Origin: Candidatus Omnitrophota bacterium
Lineage (GTDB): Bacteria > Omnitrophota > Gorgyraeia > Zapsychrales > Zapsychraceae
Direction: 5' to 3'
Length of the DNA: 13,635 nt
NCBI GenBank assembly: GCA_029567025.1
Contig: JAKQLT010000227.1
Location: 1 to 13,635 of the forward strand
In this document: in pieces, positions 7,201 through 13,635 of the stretch
How the letters are laid out: every line of letters starts with the position of its first letter
How positions within the stretch are numbered: the stretch's first letter is position 1
Made by a program: the position numbers and the translations under genes
Notes under the pieces: model-generated
What the model saw: only the letters and a program-made list of their open reading frames with translations
The model's database searches: none
Told to the model about the DNA's origin: nothing

Positions 7201-8758
7201 TTCCATTGAAGATTTGGCTCAGCTTATTCACGATCTTAAAAATGCTAATCCGCAAGCGGATATCAGCGTTAAGCTTGTTTCCGAAATGGGTGTAGGAACA
7301 ATTGCGGCCGGGGTATCTAAAGGAAAAGCCGATCATCTTTTGGTCAGCGGCTATGAAGGCGGAACGGGCGCTTCACCATTAACGTCGATTAAAAATGCTG
7401 GATTGCCTATGGAATTAGGGATTGCCGAGGCGCAACAAGTTTTAGTTATTAATGATTTGCGTGGACGTATTCGTGTGCAGACAGACGGGCAATTAAAAAC
7501 GGGACGTGATGTGGTTATAGCAGGAATGTTAGGCGCGGATGAATTTGGTTTTGCGACGATTGCACTCGTGACTTTAGGATGTGTCATGTTGCGCAAATGC
7601 CATCTCAACGCGTGTTCCGTCGGAATTGCGACACAAGATCCTGAATTAAGAAAAAATTTTAAAGGAAAACCAGAATATGTCGTTAATTATTTCACGTTTG
7701 TCGCCAATGAAGTCAGAGAAATTATGGCGGAATTAGGTATTCGTAAATTTGAAGATTTAATCGGGCGTGTGGATTTATTGGAAACACAAGAAACCATTGA
7801 TCATTGGAAAGCGAAGGGCTTGGATTTAACACATGTCCTTCATCGTTCGGATGTGCCAGAACATATTGCTATTCATCATTGCGGCAAACAAGAACATGGG
7901 CTTGAAAAAGTCTTAGATAATCAATTGATAGCGCAATGTCGAGGATCTATTGAAAACAAAAAACCTATAAAAATAGAAAGCCCTATTCGTAATATTAATC
8001 GTACCGTTGGAACTATGTTAAGTTATGAAGTCGCGAAGCGTTATGGGTTGTGCGGATTACCCGATGATACGATTCATCTTAAATTTTTGGGCTCTGCTGG
8101 ACAAAGTTTTGGCGCATTTTTGGCCCATGGGATTACGTTGGAGCTTGAAGGGGACGCGAATGATTACGTCGGAAAAGGTTTATCAGGTGGAAGAATCATT
8201 GTTTATCCGTCGTTAAAGGCCACGTTTGTGCCGGAAGAGAATATTTTGGTAGGCAATGTGGTTTTATATGGCGCGATTAAAGGAGAAGCATTTTTCCGGG
8301 GTATTGCAGGCGAACGTTTTTGCGTACGTAATAGCGGTGTTGTTGCGGTTGTCGAAGGCGTAGGAGATCATGGATGTGAATATATGACGGGAGGACGAGT
8401 CGTTGTTCTAGGCCGAACAGGACGCAATTTTGCGGCAGGAATGAGCGGAGGCCTGGCTTATGTGTGGGATAAAGACGGAGATTTTAAATCGAAATGTAAT
8501 CATGAAATGATCGAGCTTTATGCTGTGGAAGAAGAAAAAGATGTTTTGGAACTCAAAGAGCTAATTCAAAAACATTTTGATTATACAAAAAGTGTTTTAG
8601 CAAAAAAGGTTTTAGAAAATTGGAATGCGATTTTGCCGCAATTTATTAAAGTTTTCCCGATCGATTATAAAAAAGTTTTAGAAGAAGAACGTTTAAAGGA
8701 AAAGATAGTTAAAGTTTCACCTGTAGAAAATCTTAATAGCGGTTGTTTTGAGGAATAA
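4208..8758 (+). CDS. gltB: Glutamate synthase (NADPH), large (alpha) subunit
   Basis: GltB transfers the amide of glutamine to 2-oxoglutarate, giving two glutamates, with electrons received from GltD. At 1516 aa it is the usual length for the bacterial alpha subunit. A short propeptide (1-21) precedes Cys22 in HDSCGVGF, the residue that becomes the N-terminal Ntn nucleophile after cleavage. The class II amidotransferase domain (about 22-430) has HSRYST (232-237) and AHNGEINT (253-260). A central linker domain follows. The FMN/2-oxoglutarate synthase domain starts near FATGAMSFGS (881-890) with NTGEGGE at 911-917. The 3Fe-4S cluster ligands are Cys1125, Cys1131 and Cys1136 (C-x5-C-x4-C). The C-terminal GXGXG beta-helix domain covers roughly 1295-1480. 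No frameshift or lost ligand was seen. The ATG at 4208 gives the expected propeptide length but has no Shine-Dalgarno; a CCCC run lies there instead. gltD begins 5 bp after the stop. Confidence 0.98.
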   Translation: MEHYSQHKKQGLYDPAFEHDSCGVGFIAHLHGKKSHHIVQSGLEILENLTHRGATGSDPKTGDGAGILIQIPDQFLRKQCEKIDIALPQQGDYAVGNIFLPPSLGHRNTAQKWIERTIREEGQVFLGWRDIPHDSEKIGRIAQSIEPNIKQIFIARGKNTLPEDFERKLFVIRKIVDHEIRNSYLGQRSYYYCCSLSSKILIYKGQLMSEQLKQYYLDLSDSDMVSALAMVHSRYSTNTFPTWSLAQPFRMIAHNGEINTLRGNVNWMKAREYQFISKAFGDDIKKILPIIEEDKSDSAIFDNVFELLCLAGRPLEHVIMMMIPEAWESHESMSSEKKAFYEYHASLMEPWDGPASLTFTDGKSIGAVLDRNGLRPSRYMVTKDNFVIMASETGVLNIAPENVLYKGRLQPGKIFLVDTMQGRIIGDEELKDKQIASCPYDEWIKKNIIDIKDLPHPSNIYGLNESTLFERQRMFGYTLEDLKFVFYPMCVEAKEAIGSMGNDTPLAVLSQKPQLLYHYFKQLFAQVTNPPIDSIREEIIMAENVYLGAEGNLLEETETHCRRLRLSRPILTNEDLEKIREINQQGLRSATLSCVFKLADGAQGLERSLEKIFERADKFIKEGITILILSDRDANKNNVPVPMLLACSGLHHYLIRRGIRTKVSLVVETGEAREMHHFATLIGYGANAINPYLAFETIEHEIHKGNFAEDITFKQAQKNFLKSVREGLLKIISKMGISTIRSYCGAQIFEAVGLGEAFIEKYFTATPSRIGGIGIETIGQECLKRHQDAFGNNNDHNAMLNMGGNYQWRKNGEHHQLNPDIIATLQHAVQSRDYDLYKKFAKNCNAQETNLATIRGLLKFKKRKPIALDEVEPASEIVKRFATGAMSFGSISKEAHETLALAMNQLGGFSNTGEGGERPDRFKDLRRSKIKQVAQGRFGVTIEYLVNADQLQIKMAQGAKPGEGGHLPGHKVSKEIAQTRHTTPGVGLISPPPHHDIYSIEDLAQLIHDLKNANPQADISVKLVSEMGVGTIAAGVSKGKADHLLVSGYEGGTGASPLTSIKNAGLPMELGIAEAQQVLVINDLRGRIRVQTDGQLKTGRDVVIAGMLGADEFGFATIALVTLGCVMLRKCHLNACSVGIATQDPELRKNFKGKPEYVVNYFTFVANEVREIMAELGIRKFEDLIGRVDLLETQETIDHWKAKGLDLTHVLHRSDVPEHIAIHHCGKQEHGLEKVLDNQLIAQCRGSIENKKPIKIESPIRNINRTVGTMLSYEVAKRYGLCGLPDDTIHLKFLGSAGQSFGAFLAHGITLELEGDANDYVGKGLSGGRIIVYPSLKATFVPEENILVGNVVLYGAIKGEAFFRGIAGERFCVRNSGVVAVVEGVGDHGCEYMTGGRVVVLGRTGRNFAAGMSGGLAYVWDKDGDFKSKCNHEMIELYAVEEEKDVLELKELIQKHFDYTKSVLAKKVLENWNAILPQFIKVFPIDYKKVLEEERLKEKIVKVSPVENLNSGCFEE
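8750..8754 (+). promoter_or_regulatory. Ribosome binding site of gltD inside the end of gltB
   Basis: GAGGA lies 9 nt before the gltD ATG and is formed by the last two codons of gltB (Glu-Glu) just before its stop. The terminating ribosome covers this site. This fits translational coupling that would keep the two subunits near 1:1, and it supports ATG 8764 as the gltD start. Confidence 0.7.
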
Positions 8759-8763
8759 GAATT

Positions 8764-10200
8764 ATGGGAGAAGTAAAAGGATTTTTAAAATATCAACGGG
8801 CGCTTCCTGAAGATCAGACGGTTTTAGAGCGTTTGAAACATTGGAATGAATTTCATTTGCCGATGCCTGAAGAAGCGCTGTCGCAACAAGGCGCGCGATG
8901 TATGGATTGCGGCGTGCCGTTTTGTCATTGGGGTTGTCCGATCGGTAATATTATTCCGGATTTTAATGAACTTGTTTATCGTGGAAAATGGAAAGAGGCG
9001 TTAGAGCGTTTGTGGAAAACAAATAATTTCCCAGAATTTACAGGTCGCGTGTGTCCTGCGCCGTGTGAGAATTCTTGCGTGCTGGGGATCAATAATCCCG
9101 CTGTCACAATTAAGAATATTGAATACGCTATTATTGAAAAAGCTTATGCTGAAGGATGGGTTATGCCTCGTCCACCTAAAAAAAGAACAGGGAGAAAAGT
9201 TGCTGTGATTGGTTCTGGTCCATCGGGATTGGCGTGCGCGGATGAATTAAATCAAAAAGGCCATACGGTTACTGTTTATGAAAAAAATGATATGTTAGGA
9301 GGATTATTGACGTTAGGCATCCCGACTTTTAAATTAGATAAATTAATTGTCGAGCGTCGATTAAATAGAATGGATCAAGAAGGCGTAAAATTTAAAACAA
9401 AAGCGCATGTGGGTGTGAATATTTCAGCGGAAGAATTAAGAAATAAATATGATGCGGTTGTTTTGTGCGGCGGAGCGGAAAATCCACGCGATCTCAATGT
9501 TTCTGGACGAGAACTTAAAGGAATTTATTTGGCTATGGAATATTTGACTCAACAAACACGTGTCAATTTAGGGAAAAAGGTTTCTTTAAAAGATAGAATT
9601 GATGCCAAAGGAAAAGATGTTATAGTGTTAGGCGGCGGTGATACAGGGTCTGATTGTGTGGGAACTGCTAATCGTCAAGGAGCAAAATCTGTTAGACAAC
9701 TCGAACTTCTTCCACAGCCTCCTTTAGAACGAGCTTTTGATAATCCATGGCCACAATGGGCAACGATTTATCGCAAATCTACCTCTCATGAAGAAGGCGT
9801 TATTCAGGATTTTTCTGTTTTGACAAAATCTTTTAGCGGCGAAAAAGGTCATGTTAAGCATCTTCACGGTGTGCGTTTAGATTTTGGAGAAAAAAATCCT
9901 CAAACAGGCCAACGCTCATTTAAAGAAATTGCAGGATCCGAGTTTACGCTGAATTGTGATCTTGTTTTATTAGCGATGGGATTTTTAGGCCCGGCCAAGC
10001 AAGGATTATTAGAAGAGTTAAAGATTGCATTAGATGCGCGTGGAAATGTTCAAACGGATGATAATAAAATGACAAATATTCCTGGAGTTTTCGCGGCCGG
10101 TGATATGCGTCGGGGTCAGTCGTTAGTTGTTTGGGCAATTCAGGAAGGGCGTTCAGTCGCTGAATCCGTAAATGATTATTTAATTAAATCGCAGTATTAA
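8764..10200 (+). CDS. gltD: Glutamate synthase (NADPH), small (beta) subunit
   Basis: GltD is the 478-aa flavoprotein that takes electrons from NAD(P)H and passes them through FAD and 4Fe-4S clusters to GltB. The N-terminal ferredoxin-like helical domain has Cys46, Cys49, Cys54 and Cys58 (CMDCGVPFCHWGCP), followed by Cys97, Cys101 and Cys105 (CPAPCENSC). The FAD-binding dinucleotide fold begins at VAVIGSGPSG (146-155), with the acidic end of the second strand in VYEKN (171-175). The NAD(P)H-binding fold has VLGGGDTGSD (288-297). The FAD-closing motif GVFAAGDMRRGQS lies near the C-terminus, about residues 441-453. Length and order are standard for the family, which also includes the related DPD and NfnB flavoproteins. 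Direct pairing with gltB identifies this member. The preference for NADPH over NADH is assumed from the family. The lipoprotein gene follows after 24 bp without an obvious terminator. Confidence 0.97.
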   Translation: MGEVKGFLKYQRALPEDQTVLERLKHWNEFHLPMPEEALSQQGARCMDCGVPFCHWGCPIGNIIPDFNELVYRGKWKEALERLWKTNNFPEFTGRVCPAPCENSCVLGINNPAVTIKNIEYAIIEKAYAEGWVMPRPPKKRTGRKVAVIGSGPSGLACADELNQKGHTVTVYEKNDMLGGLLTLGIPTFKLDKLIVERRLNRMDQEGVKFKTKAHVGVNISAEELRNKYDAVVLCGGAENPRDLNVSGRELKGIYLAMEYLTQQTRVNLGKKVSLKDRIDAKGKDVIVLGGGDTGSDCVGTANRQGAKSVRQLELLPQPPLERAFDNPWPQWATIYRKSTSHEEGVIQDFSVLTKSFSGEKGHVKHLHGVRLDFGEKNPQTGQRSFKEIAGSEFTLNCDLVLLAMGFLGPAKQGLLEELKIALDARGNVQTDDNKMTNIPGVFAAGDMRRGQSLVVWAIQEGRSVAESVNDYLIKSQY

Positions 10201-10212
10201 TTTTGTAAAGGT

Positions 10213-10220
10213 AAAGGAGG
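10213..10220 (+). promoter_or_regulatory. Strong Shine-Dalgarno of the TPR lipoprotein gene
   Basis: AAAGGAGG lies 4 nt before the ATG at 10225. It is the longest match to the 16S anti-Shine-Dalgarno sequence at any gene start in the window. Most enzymes here have weak sites or none, so this small gene may be translated more strongly than its neighbours. Confidence 0.8.
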
Positions 10221-10224
10221 ACAA

Positions 10225-10689
10225 ATGAAAAAGTTTTTTATTGGTGTTATTTTAGTTTTTTTTATTGTTGGTTGCGGTAAAAAAGAACCGATGGCTAAGA
10301 TCAATTATATTGAAGAAGGGTTAAAATATCTTGCCCAGCAAGATTTAGGAAATGCGTTAAAAAGCTTTGATTTAGCTATTCAGAAAAATCCTAAAAATGT
10401 GGAAACATATTTGATGGTGGCTGAAATTTATTTCAAATTAAAAAATTATGCAGGTGCTGAAGCTTTGGGTTTGAAAGCTTTACAATTAGACCCTGAAAAT
10501 GGCGACGTGTATTATTTATTAGCTATGGCCAGAGGCGCGCAAGGAAATGAAAAAGAAGCTTTTGAATTATTGAAGAGCAGTCTTCAAGCATTTTCTCAAA
10601 GACAACAGCAAGAAAAAGCTGAGATGGTTGTAGGATTATTACAAAGAATGGTTGGGGCTCCCGGAGCTTCGCAGGCTGATGTAAAATAA
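10225..10689 (+). CDS. Small TPR-repeat lipoprotein
   Basis: This 154-aa protein begins with a lipoprotein signal peptide: two Lys, a hydrophobic core (residues 4-15) and a lipobox ending IVGC, so Cys17 is the likely lipidated residue. Gly at +2 does not match the Asp inner-membrane retention signal, so outer-membrane anchoring facing the periplasm is plausible if the host is diderm. The rest is helical, with about three tetratricopeptide-like units near 28-58, 60-92 and 94-126. The second is clearest (AEIYF...ALQLDP). A Gln/Ala-rich tail follows. TPR proteins act as scaffolds, but nothing shows the partner. It sits 24 bp after gltD and 78 bp before carA on the same strand, probably in the same transcript. 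It does not resemble an enzyme of glutamate or carbamoyl phosphate synthesis. Specific function is unknown. Confidence 0.85.
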   Translation: MKKFFIGVILVFFIVGCGKKEPMAKINYIEEGLKYLAQQDLGNALKSFDLAIQKNPKNVETYLMVAEIYFKLKNYAGAEALGLKALQLDPENGDVYYLLAMARGAQGNEKEAFELLKSSLQAFSQRQQQEKAEMVVGLLQRMVGAPGASQADVK

Positions 10690-10708
10690 AATAGATGATT
10701 TGAGAGTT

Positions 10709-10740
10709 GAGAAGAAAATAAGGTTCTTTTTTTATTCTTT
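10709..10740 (+). terminator. Weak hairpin plus U-rich tract between lipoprotein gene and carA
   Basis: In the 78-bp spacer AAGAA (10712-10716) can pair with TTCTT (10724-10728) around a 7-nt loop. G-U and A-U pairs could extend the stem slightly, and a T-rich run follows to about 10740. The stem has one G-C pair and would be unstable, so this is at best a leaky terminator or a pause site before carAB. The T-rich run could equally be composition alone. Confidence 0.2.
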
Positions 10741-10767
10741 TCTTTATTATTAAATTCGAGATACCTG

Positions 10768-11880
10768 ATGAACAAAGCAATTCTTTACTTAGAAGATGGC
10801 GTTAATTTTCTAGGAGGTTCTCTCTCTGTTGTCGGTGAGGCATCCGGTGAGGTTATTTTCAATACATCTATGACAGGTTATCAGGAAATATTGACCGACC
10901 CTTCGTATGCCGGGCAGATTGTGGTGATGACTTACCCTTTAATAGGCAATTACGGCATTAATCCTGAAGATGTTGAATCCCATAAAGTCCATGTGAAAGG
11001 TTTTGTTGTTAAAGAATTTTGCCGTCATCATTCTAATTTTCGTGCGACGGAAAGTCTTATTGATTATTTAAATAAGAATAAAATTTTAGCCATAGAAGGC
11101 GTTGACACTCGCGCTTTGACGCGTCATTTACGTGAACGTGGCGCCATGAAAGCTATTATATCGACAAAAGATTTTGATTTAAAAATTTTAGCTAACAAGA
11201 TAGCAAGCGTTCCCTCGATGGAGGGAAGCGATTGGGTTAAAGAGGTGACTACAAAAAAGAAATATGTTTGGCCTAAAAAAGAAAAAGACCCTCAAGTTAT
11301 TTATAAAGTCGCGGCTATTGATTGCGGGATTAAATTTAATATTTTATGTATTTTAACGCGATTAGGTTGCGACGTTCATGTTTTTCCCGCGCAAACAACT
11401 TTTGAGGAAATTATGGCTATTAAGCCCGACGGATTATTTGTTTCTAATGGGCCGGGCGATCCTGCGGCGATTACCTATGTAATAGAGAATCTTAAAAAGT
11501 TTTTTGGGGTTATTCCTATTTTCGGAATTTGTTTAGGCCATCAGATGTTAGGACTTGCTTTAGGCGGTAAGACGTATAAATTAAAATTTGGACATCATGG
11601 TGCGAATCATCCGGTTAAAGATTTGTTAAATCATCGTATAGGCATTACATCACAGAATCATGGTTTTTGCGTTGATATTCAAAGTTTGAATTCAGATGAA
11701 GTTGAAATTGTTAATATGAATTTGAATGATAAAACAATGGAAGGGCTACGGCATAAACAATATCCTATTGTTTCATTTCAGCATCATCCCGAAGCGTCTC
11801 CAGGACCACAGGACGCGCAATATTTGTTTAATTATTTTATTGAAATGATGAAAAAATATAAAAAAAATGCCACGACGTAA
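10768..11880 (+). CDS. carA: Carbamoyl phosphate synthase, small (glutaminase) subunit
   Basis: CarA hydrolyses glutamine and channels the ammonia to CarB, which makes carbamoyl phosphate for arginine and pyrimidines. The 370-aa protein has the CarA-specific N-terminal domain (about 1-170), including FNTSMTGYQEILTDPSYAGQ (31-50) and GVDTRALTRHLRERGAMKA (111-129). The class I amidotransferase domain (about 180-360) follows. The catalytic residues are Cys255 in GICLGHQM and His340/Glu342 in HHPEASPGP. SNGPGDP is at 226-232. Length is normal, and the ATG at 10768 matches the family's N-terminus. The upstream Shine-Dalgarno is weak (GAG at 10758-10760). The carB start codon lies inside the last codons of this gene, so the two subunits are probably translationally coupled. 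It has the same catalytic fold as the stand-alone amidotransferase at 336-1049, but that protein lacks the N-terminal CarA domain. Confidence 0.98.
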   Translation: MNKAILYLEDGVNFLGGSLSVVGEASGEVIFNTSMTGYQEILTDPSYAGQIVVMTYPLIGNYGINPEDVESHKVHVKGFVVKEFCRHHSNFRATESLIDYLNKNKILAIEGVDTRALTRHLRERGAMKAIISTKDFDLKILANKIASVPSMEGSDWVKEVTTKKKYVWPKKEKDPQVIYKVAAIDCGIKFNILCILTRLGCDVHVFPAQTTFEEIMAIKPDGLFVSNGPGDPAAITYVIENLKKFFGVIPIFGICLGHQMLGLALGGKTYKLKFGHHGANHPVKDLLNHRIGITSQNHGFCVDIQSLNSDEVEIVNMNLNDKTMEGLRHKQYPIVSFQHHPEASPGPQDAQYLFNYFIEMMKKYKKNATT

Positions 11881-13635
11881 CGATATTAAAAAAATACTTC
11901 TTCTGGGCTCGGGGCCGATTGTGATTGGTCAGGCGTGCGAATTTGATTATTCTGGGACGCAGGCCTGTAAAGCCCTGAAGGAAGAAGGTTATGAAGTTAT
12001 TTTAGCTAATTCTAATCCTGCGACTATTATGACGGATCCTGAGCTCGCGGATAAAACTTATATCGAACCGTTAACGCCGGAGTTTATAGAATATATTATT
12101 GAAAAAGAGCGACCGTGCGCTATTTTGCCGACGTTAGGCGGGCAAACAGCTCTTAATTTAGCGATGAAACTTTATGAAAATGGCGTTTTAGAGAAATATA
12201 GCGTTAAGATGCTCGGCGCTAATTATGAAGTTATTAAAAAAGCGGAAGATAGAAAATGTTTTAAAGAGGCTATTTTAAAAGTTGGTTTAGAAGTGCCTAA
12301 AAGTCGTTTTGCTTATAATATGCAAGAAGCGTGGGATGCTGTTAAAGAGATCGGTTATCCAGCGGTTATTCGTCCGAGTTATACTTTAGGCGGTACCGGC
12401 GGCGGCATTGCGCATGATAAAGAAGAGTTTGAGCGTATCGCGTCTTTAGGGATTGAAAGCAGTATGGTCAATGAAATTATCGTTGAAGAATCTATTGTTG
12501 GATGGAAAGAATATGAGCTTGAGGTTATGCGCGACGGCAAAGATAATGTGGTTATTGTTTGTTCGATTGAGAATTTAGATCCAATGGGTGTTCATACGGG
12601 CGATAGTATAACTGTTGCGCCCGCACAAACATTAACGGATGAAGAATATCAAAAGATGCGTAATGCGTCTTTAGCGATTATTCGTGAAATTGGCGTTGAA
12701 ACAGGAGGATCGAATATTCAGTTTGCGGTTAATCCACAAGATGGACGGATGATCGTTATTGAGATGAATCCGCGCGTTTCGCGTAGCTCTGCGTTGGCGA
12801 GTAAAGCCACAGGATTTCCCATTGCTAAATTTGCCGCGAAATTGGCCGTCGGATATTCTCTTGATGAAATTCAAAATGATATTACCAAAGAAACACCCGC
12901 TTCTTTTGAACCCACGATTGATTATTGTGTGGTTAAAGCCCCGCGTTTTACTTTTGAGAAATTTCCAGAAGCCAAAGATATTTTAGGTGTTCAGATGAAA
13001 TCCGTTGGCGAGACAATGGCCATAGGCCGCACATTTAAAGAAGCTATGCAAAAAGCTCTTCGGGGCCTTGAGATCGGACATACCGGTTTTGATAATAAAA
13101 TAAATTATTTAGAAATTCCTGATGAGAAAATAGAGCTTCGTTTAAAAGAACCTAACGCGTCGCGCATTTTTTATATTAAATATGCTTTGCAAAAAGGATG
13201 GACCATGGAGAAGATTTTTGATTTAACGAAAATTGATCCGTGGTTTTTGTATCAATTAAAACAAGTTTTTGATTTTGAAAAAGAACTTTCTTTTTATTGT
13301 AAAGACCATAAAACGCTCTCTCGAGATTTATTGAGAAGAGCCAAAGAGTATGGTTTTAGCGATCCGCAATTAGCCAAAATAATGAATGTTTCGGAGATTG
13401 AGATAAGAAATTTGCGTAAAGAATATGGGATTATGGCTACGTTTAAATTGGTCGATACCTGCGCGGCGGAGTTTGAGGCGTATACGCCGTATTTTTACTC
13501 GACGTATGAAACAGAAGATGAGGCGATTATTCAAATAGAAAAGATGCGTCGAAAATCCGGTAAAAATAAAAAACGTATTATGATTTTAGGTGGGGGGCCT
13601 AATCGTATTGGGCAAGGTATTGAATTTGATTATTG
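11867..13635 (+). CDS. carB: Carbamoyl phosphate synthase, large subunit, N-terminal part (partial)
   Basis: The gene starts at ATG 11867, overlaps carA by 14 nt in the +1 frame, and stays open to the window edge (589 codons plus 2 bases). This is just over half of the usual 1070 or so residues. CarB binds two ATP and makes carbamoyl phosphate from bicarbonate and the ammonia released by CarA. Visible parts are the carboxyphosphate ATP-grasp half (about 1-400), the oligomerisation domain (about 400-555) and the first residues of the second half, GGGPNRIGQGIEFDY (575-589). That segment repeats the opening motif GSGPIVIGQACEFDY (14-28), the mark of the internally duplicated enzyme. As I recall the E. 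coli numbering, Arg129, Arg169, Glu215, His243, Glu299 and Asn301 fall at identical positions here, which supports both the start and an active first site. The regulatory C-terminal domain is out of view. Confidence 0.98.
   Translation, partial: MPRRNDIKKILLLGSGPIVIGQACEFDYSGTQACKALKEEGYEVILANSNPATIMTDPELADKTYIEPLTPEFIEYIIEKERPCAILPTLGGQTALNLAMKLYENGVLEKYSVKMLGANYEVIKKAEDRKCFKEAILKVGLEVPKSRFAYNMQEAWDAVKEIGYPAVIRPSYTLGGTGGGIAHDKEEFERIASLGIESSMVNEIIVEESIVGWKEYELEVMRDGKDNVVIVCSIENLDPMGVHTGDSITVAPAQTLTDEEYQKMRNASLAIIREIGVETGGSNIQFAVNPQDGRMIVIEMNPRVSRSSALASKATGFPIAKFAAKLAVGYSLDEIQNDITKETPASFEPTIDYCVVKAPRFTFEKFPEAKDILGVQMKSVGETMAIGRTFKEAMQKALRGLEIGHTGFDNKINYLEIPDEKIELRLKEPNASRIFYIKYALQKGWTMEKIFDLTKIDPWFLYQLKQVFDFEKELSFYCKDHKTLSRDLLRRAKEYGFSDPQLAKIMNVSEIEIRNLRKEYGIMATFKLVDTCAAEFEAYTPYFYSTYETEDEAIIQIEKMRRKSGKNKKRIMILGGGPNRIGQGIEFDY

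Noticed and set aside
7351..7608. Open minus-strand frame of 85 codons opposite gltB, and similar minus-strand frames elsewhere
   Set aside because: They lie fully opposite conserved plus-strand enzymes, resemble no family, and have no start signals.
8025..8216. Plus-strand 63-codon frame inside gltB
   Set aside because: It is a shifted reading of the highly conserved GXGXG domain; gltB runs through it without interruption.
10812..10818. Internal AGGAGGT in carA as a ribosome site for a second start
   Set aside because: No in-frame start codon follows at a usable distance, and the bases encode a Gly-Gly pair of the CarA N-terminal domain.
11210..11227. Perfect 7-bp GC-rich hairpin with 4-nt loop (TTCCCTC/GAGGGAA) inside carA
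   Set aside because: About one is expected by chance for a given loop size in this length. The bases encode the conserved-looking PSMEG linker, so protein constraint explains them.

Overview
The window reads as ordinary chromosomal DNA from an AT-rich bacterium (well under 50% G+C by eye). Nine protein-coding genes lie on the + strand with little space between them. Seven are intact and two are cut by the window edges. I found no tRNA, rRNA, mobile element, CRISPR array or long repeat, and no stretch over 300 bases lacks a gene. The taxon cannot be fixed from sequence alone. A type III glutamine synthetase, a lipobox-bearing TPR protein and a full bacterial GltBD pair suggest a diderm from an uncultured or PVC-like lineage such as Omnitrophota. 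That placement is a weak inference.

Layout. (1) 2-268 is the C-terminal end of a type III glutamine synthetase (GlnN). (2) 336-1049 is a stand-alone class I glutamine amidotransferase of unknown target. (3) 1131-2738 is glutamine-dependent NAD+ synthetase (NadE). (4) 2762-4090 is a KtrB/TrkH-type K+ channel-like transporter. A 117-bp spacer with a possible promoter follows. (5) 4208-8758 and 8764-10200 are the NADPH-glutamate synthase subunits GltB and GltD. (6) 10225-10689 is a small TPR lipoprotein with the strongest ribosome binding site in the window. (7) 10768-11880 is CarA, and 11867 to the window end is the first 589 codons of CarB, which overlaps carA by 14 nt.

How the genes fit together. 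Nearly everything here makes or spends glutamine. GlnN fixes ammonia into glutamine, and GltBD turns glutamine plus 2-oxoglutarate into glutamate, which completes the GS-GOGAT cycle. NadE and CarAB take the glutamine amide for NAD+ and for carbamoyl phosphate (arginine and pyrimidines). The stand-alone amidotransferase is a further predicted glutamine user. All three structurally unrelated glutaminase types occur within about 12 kb: class I triad (336-1049 and CarA), nitrilase type (NadE) and Ntn type (GltB). The K+ transporter may fit because K+ and glutamate accumulate together as counter-ions in many bacteria. All intact enzymes keep the catalytic residues I could check. The gene families are therefore well known; what is notable is their grouping, the unassigned amidotransferase and the TPR lipoprotein placed between gltD and carA.
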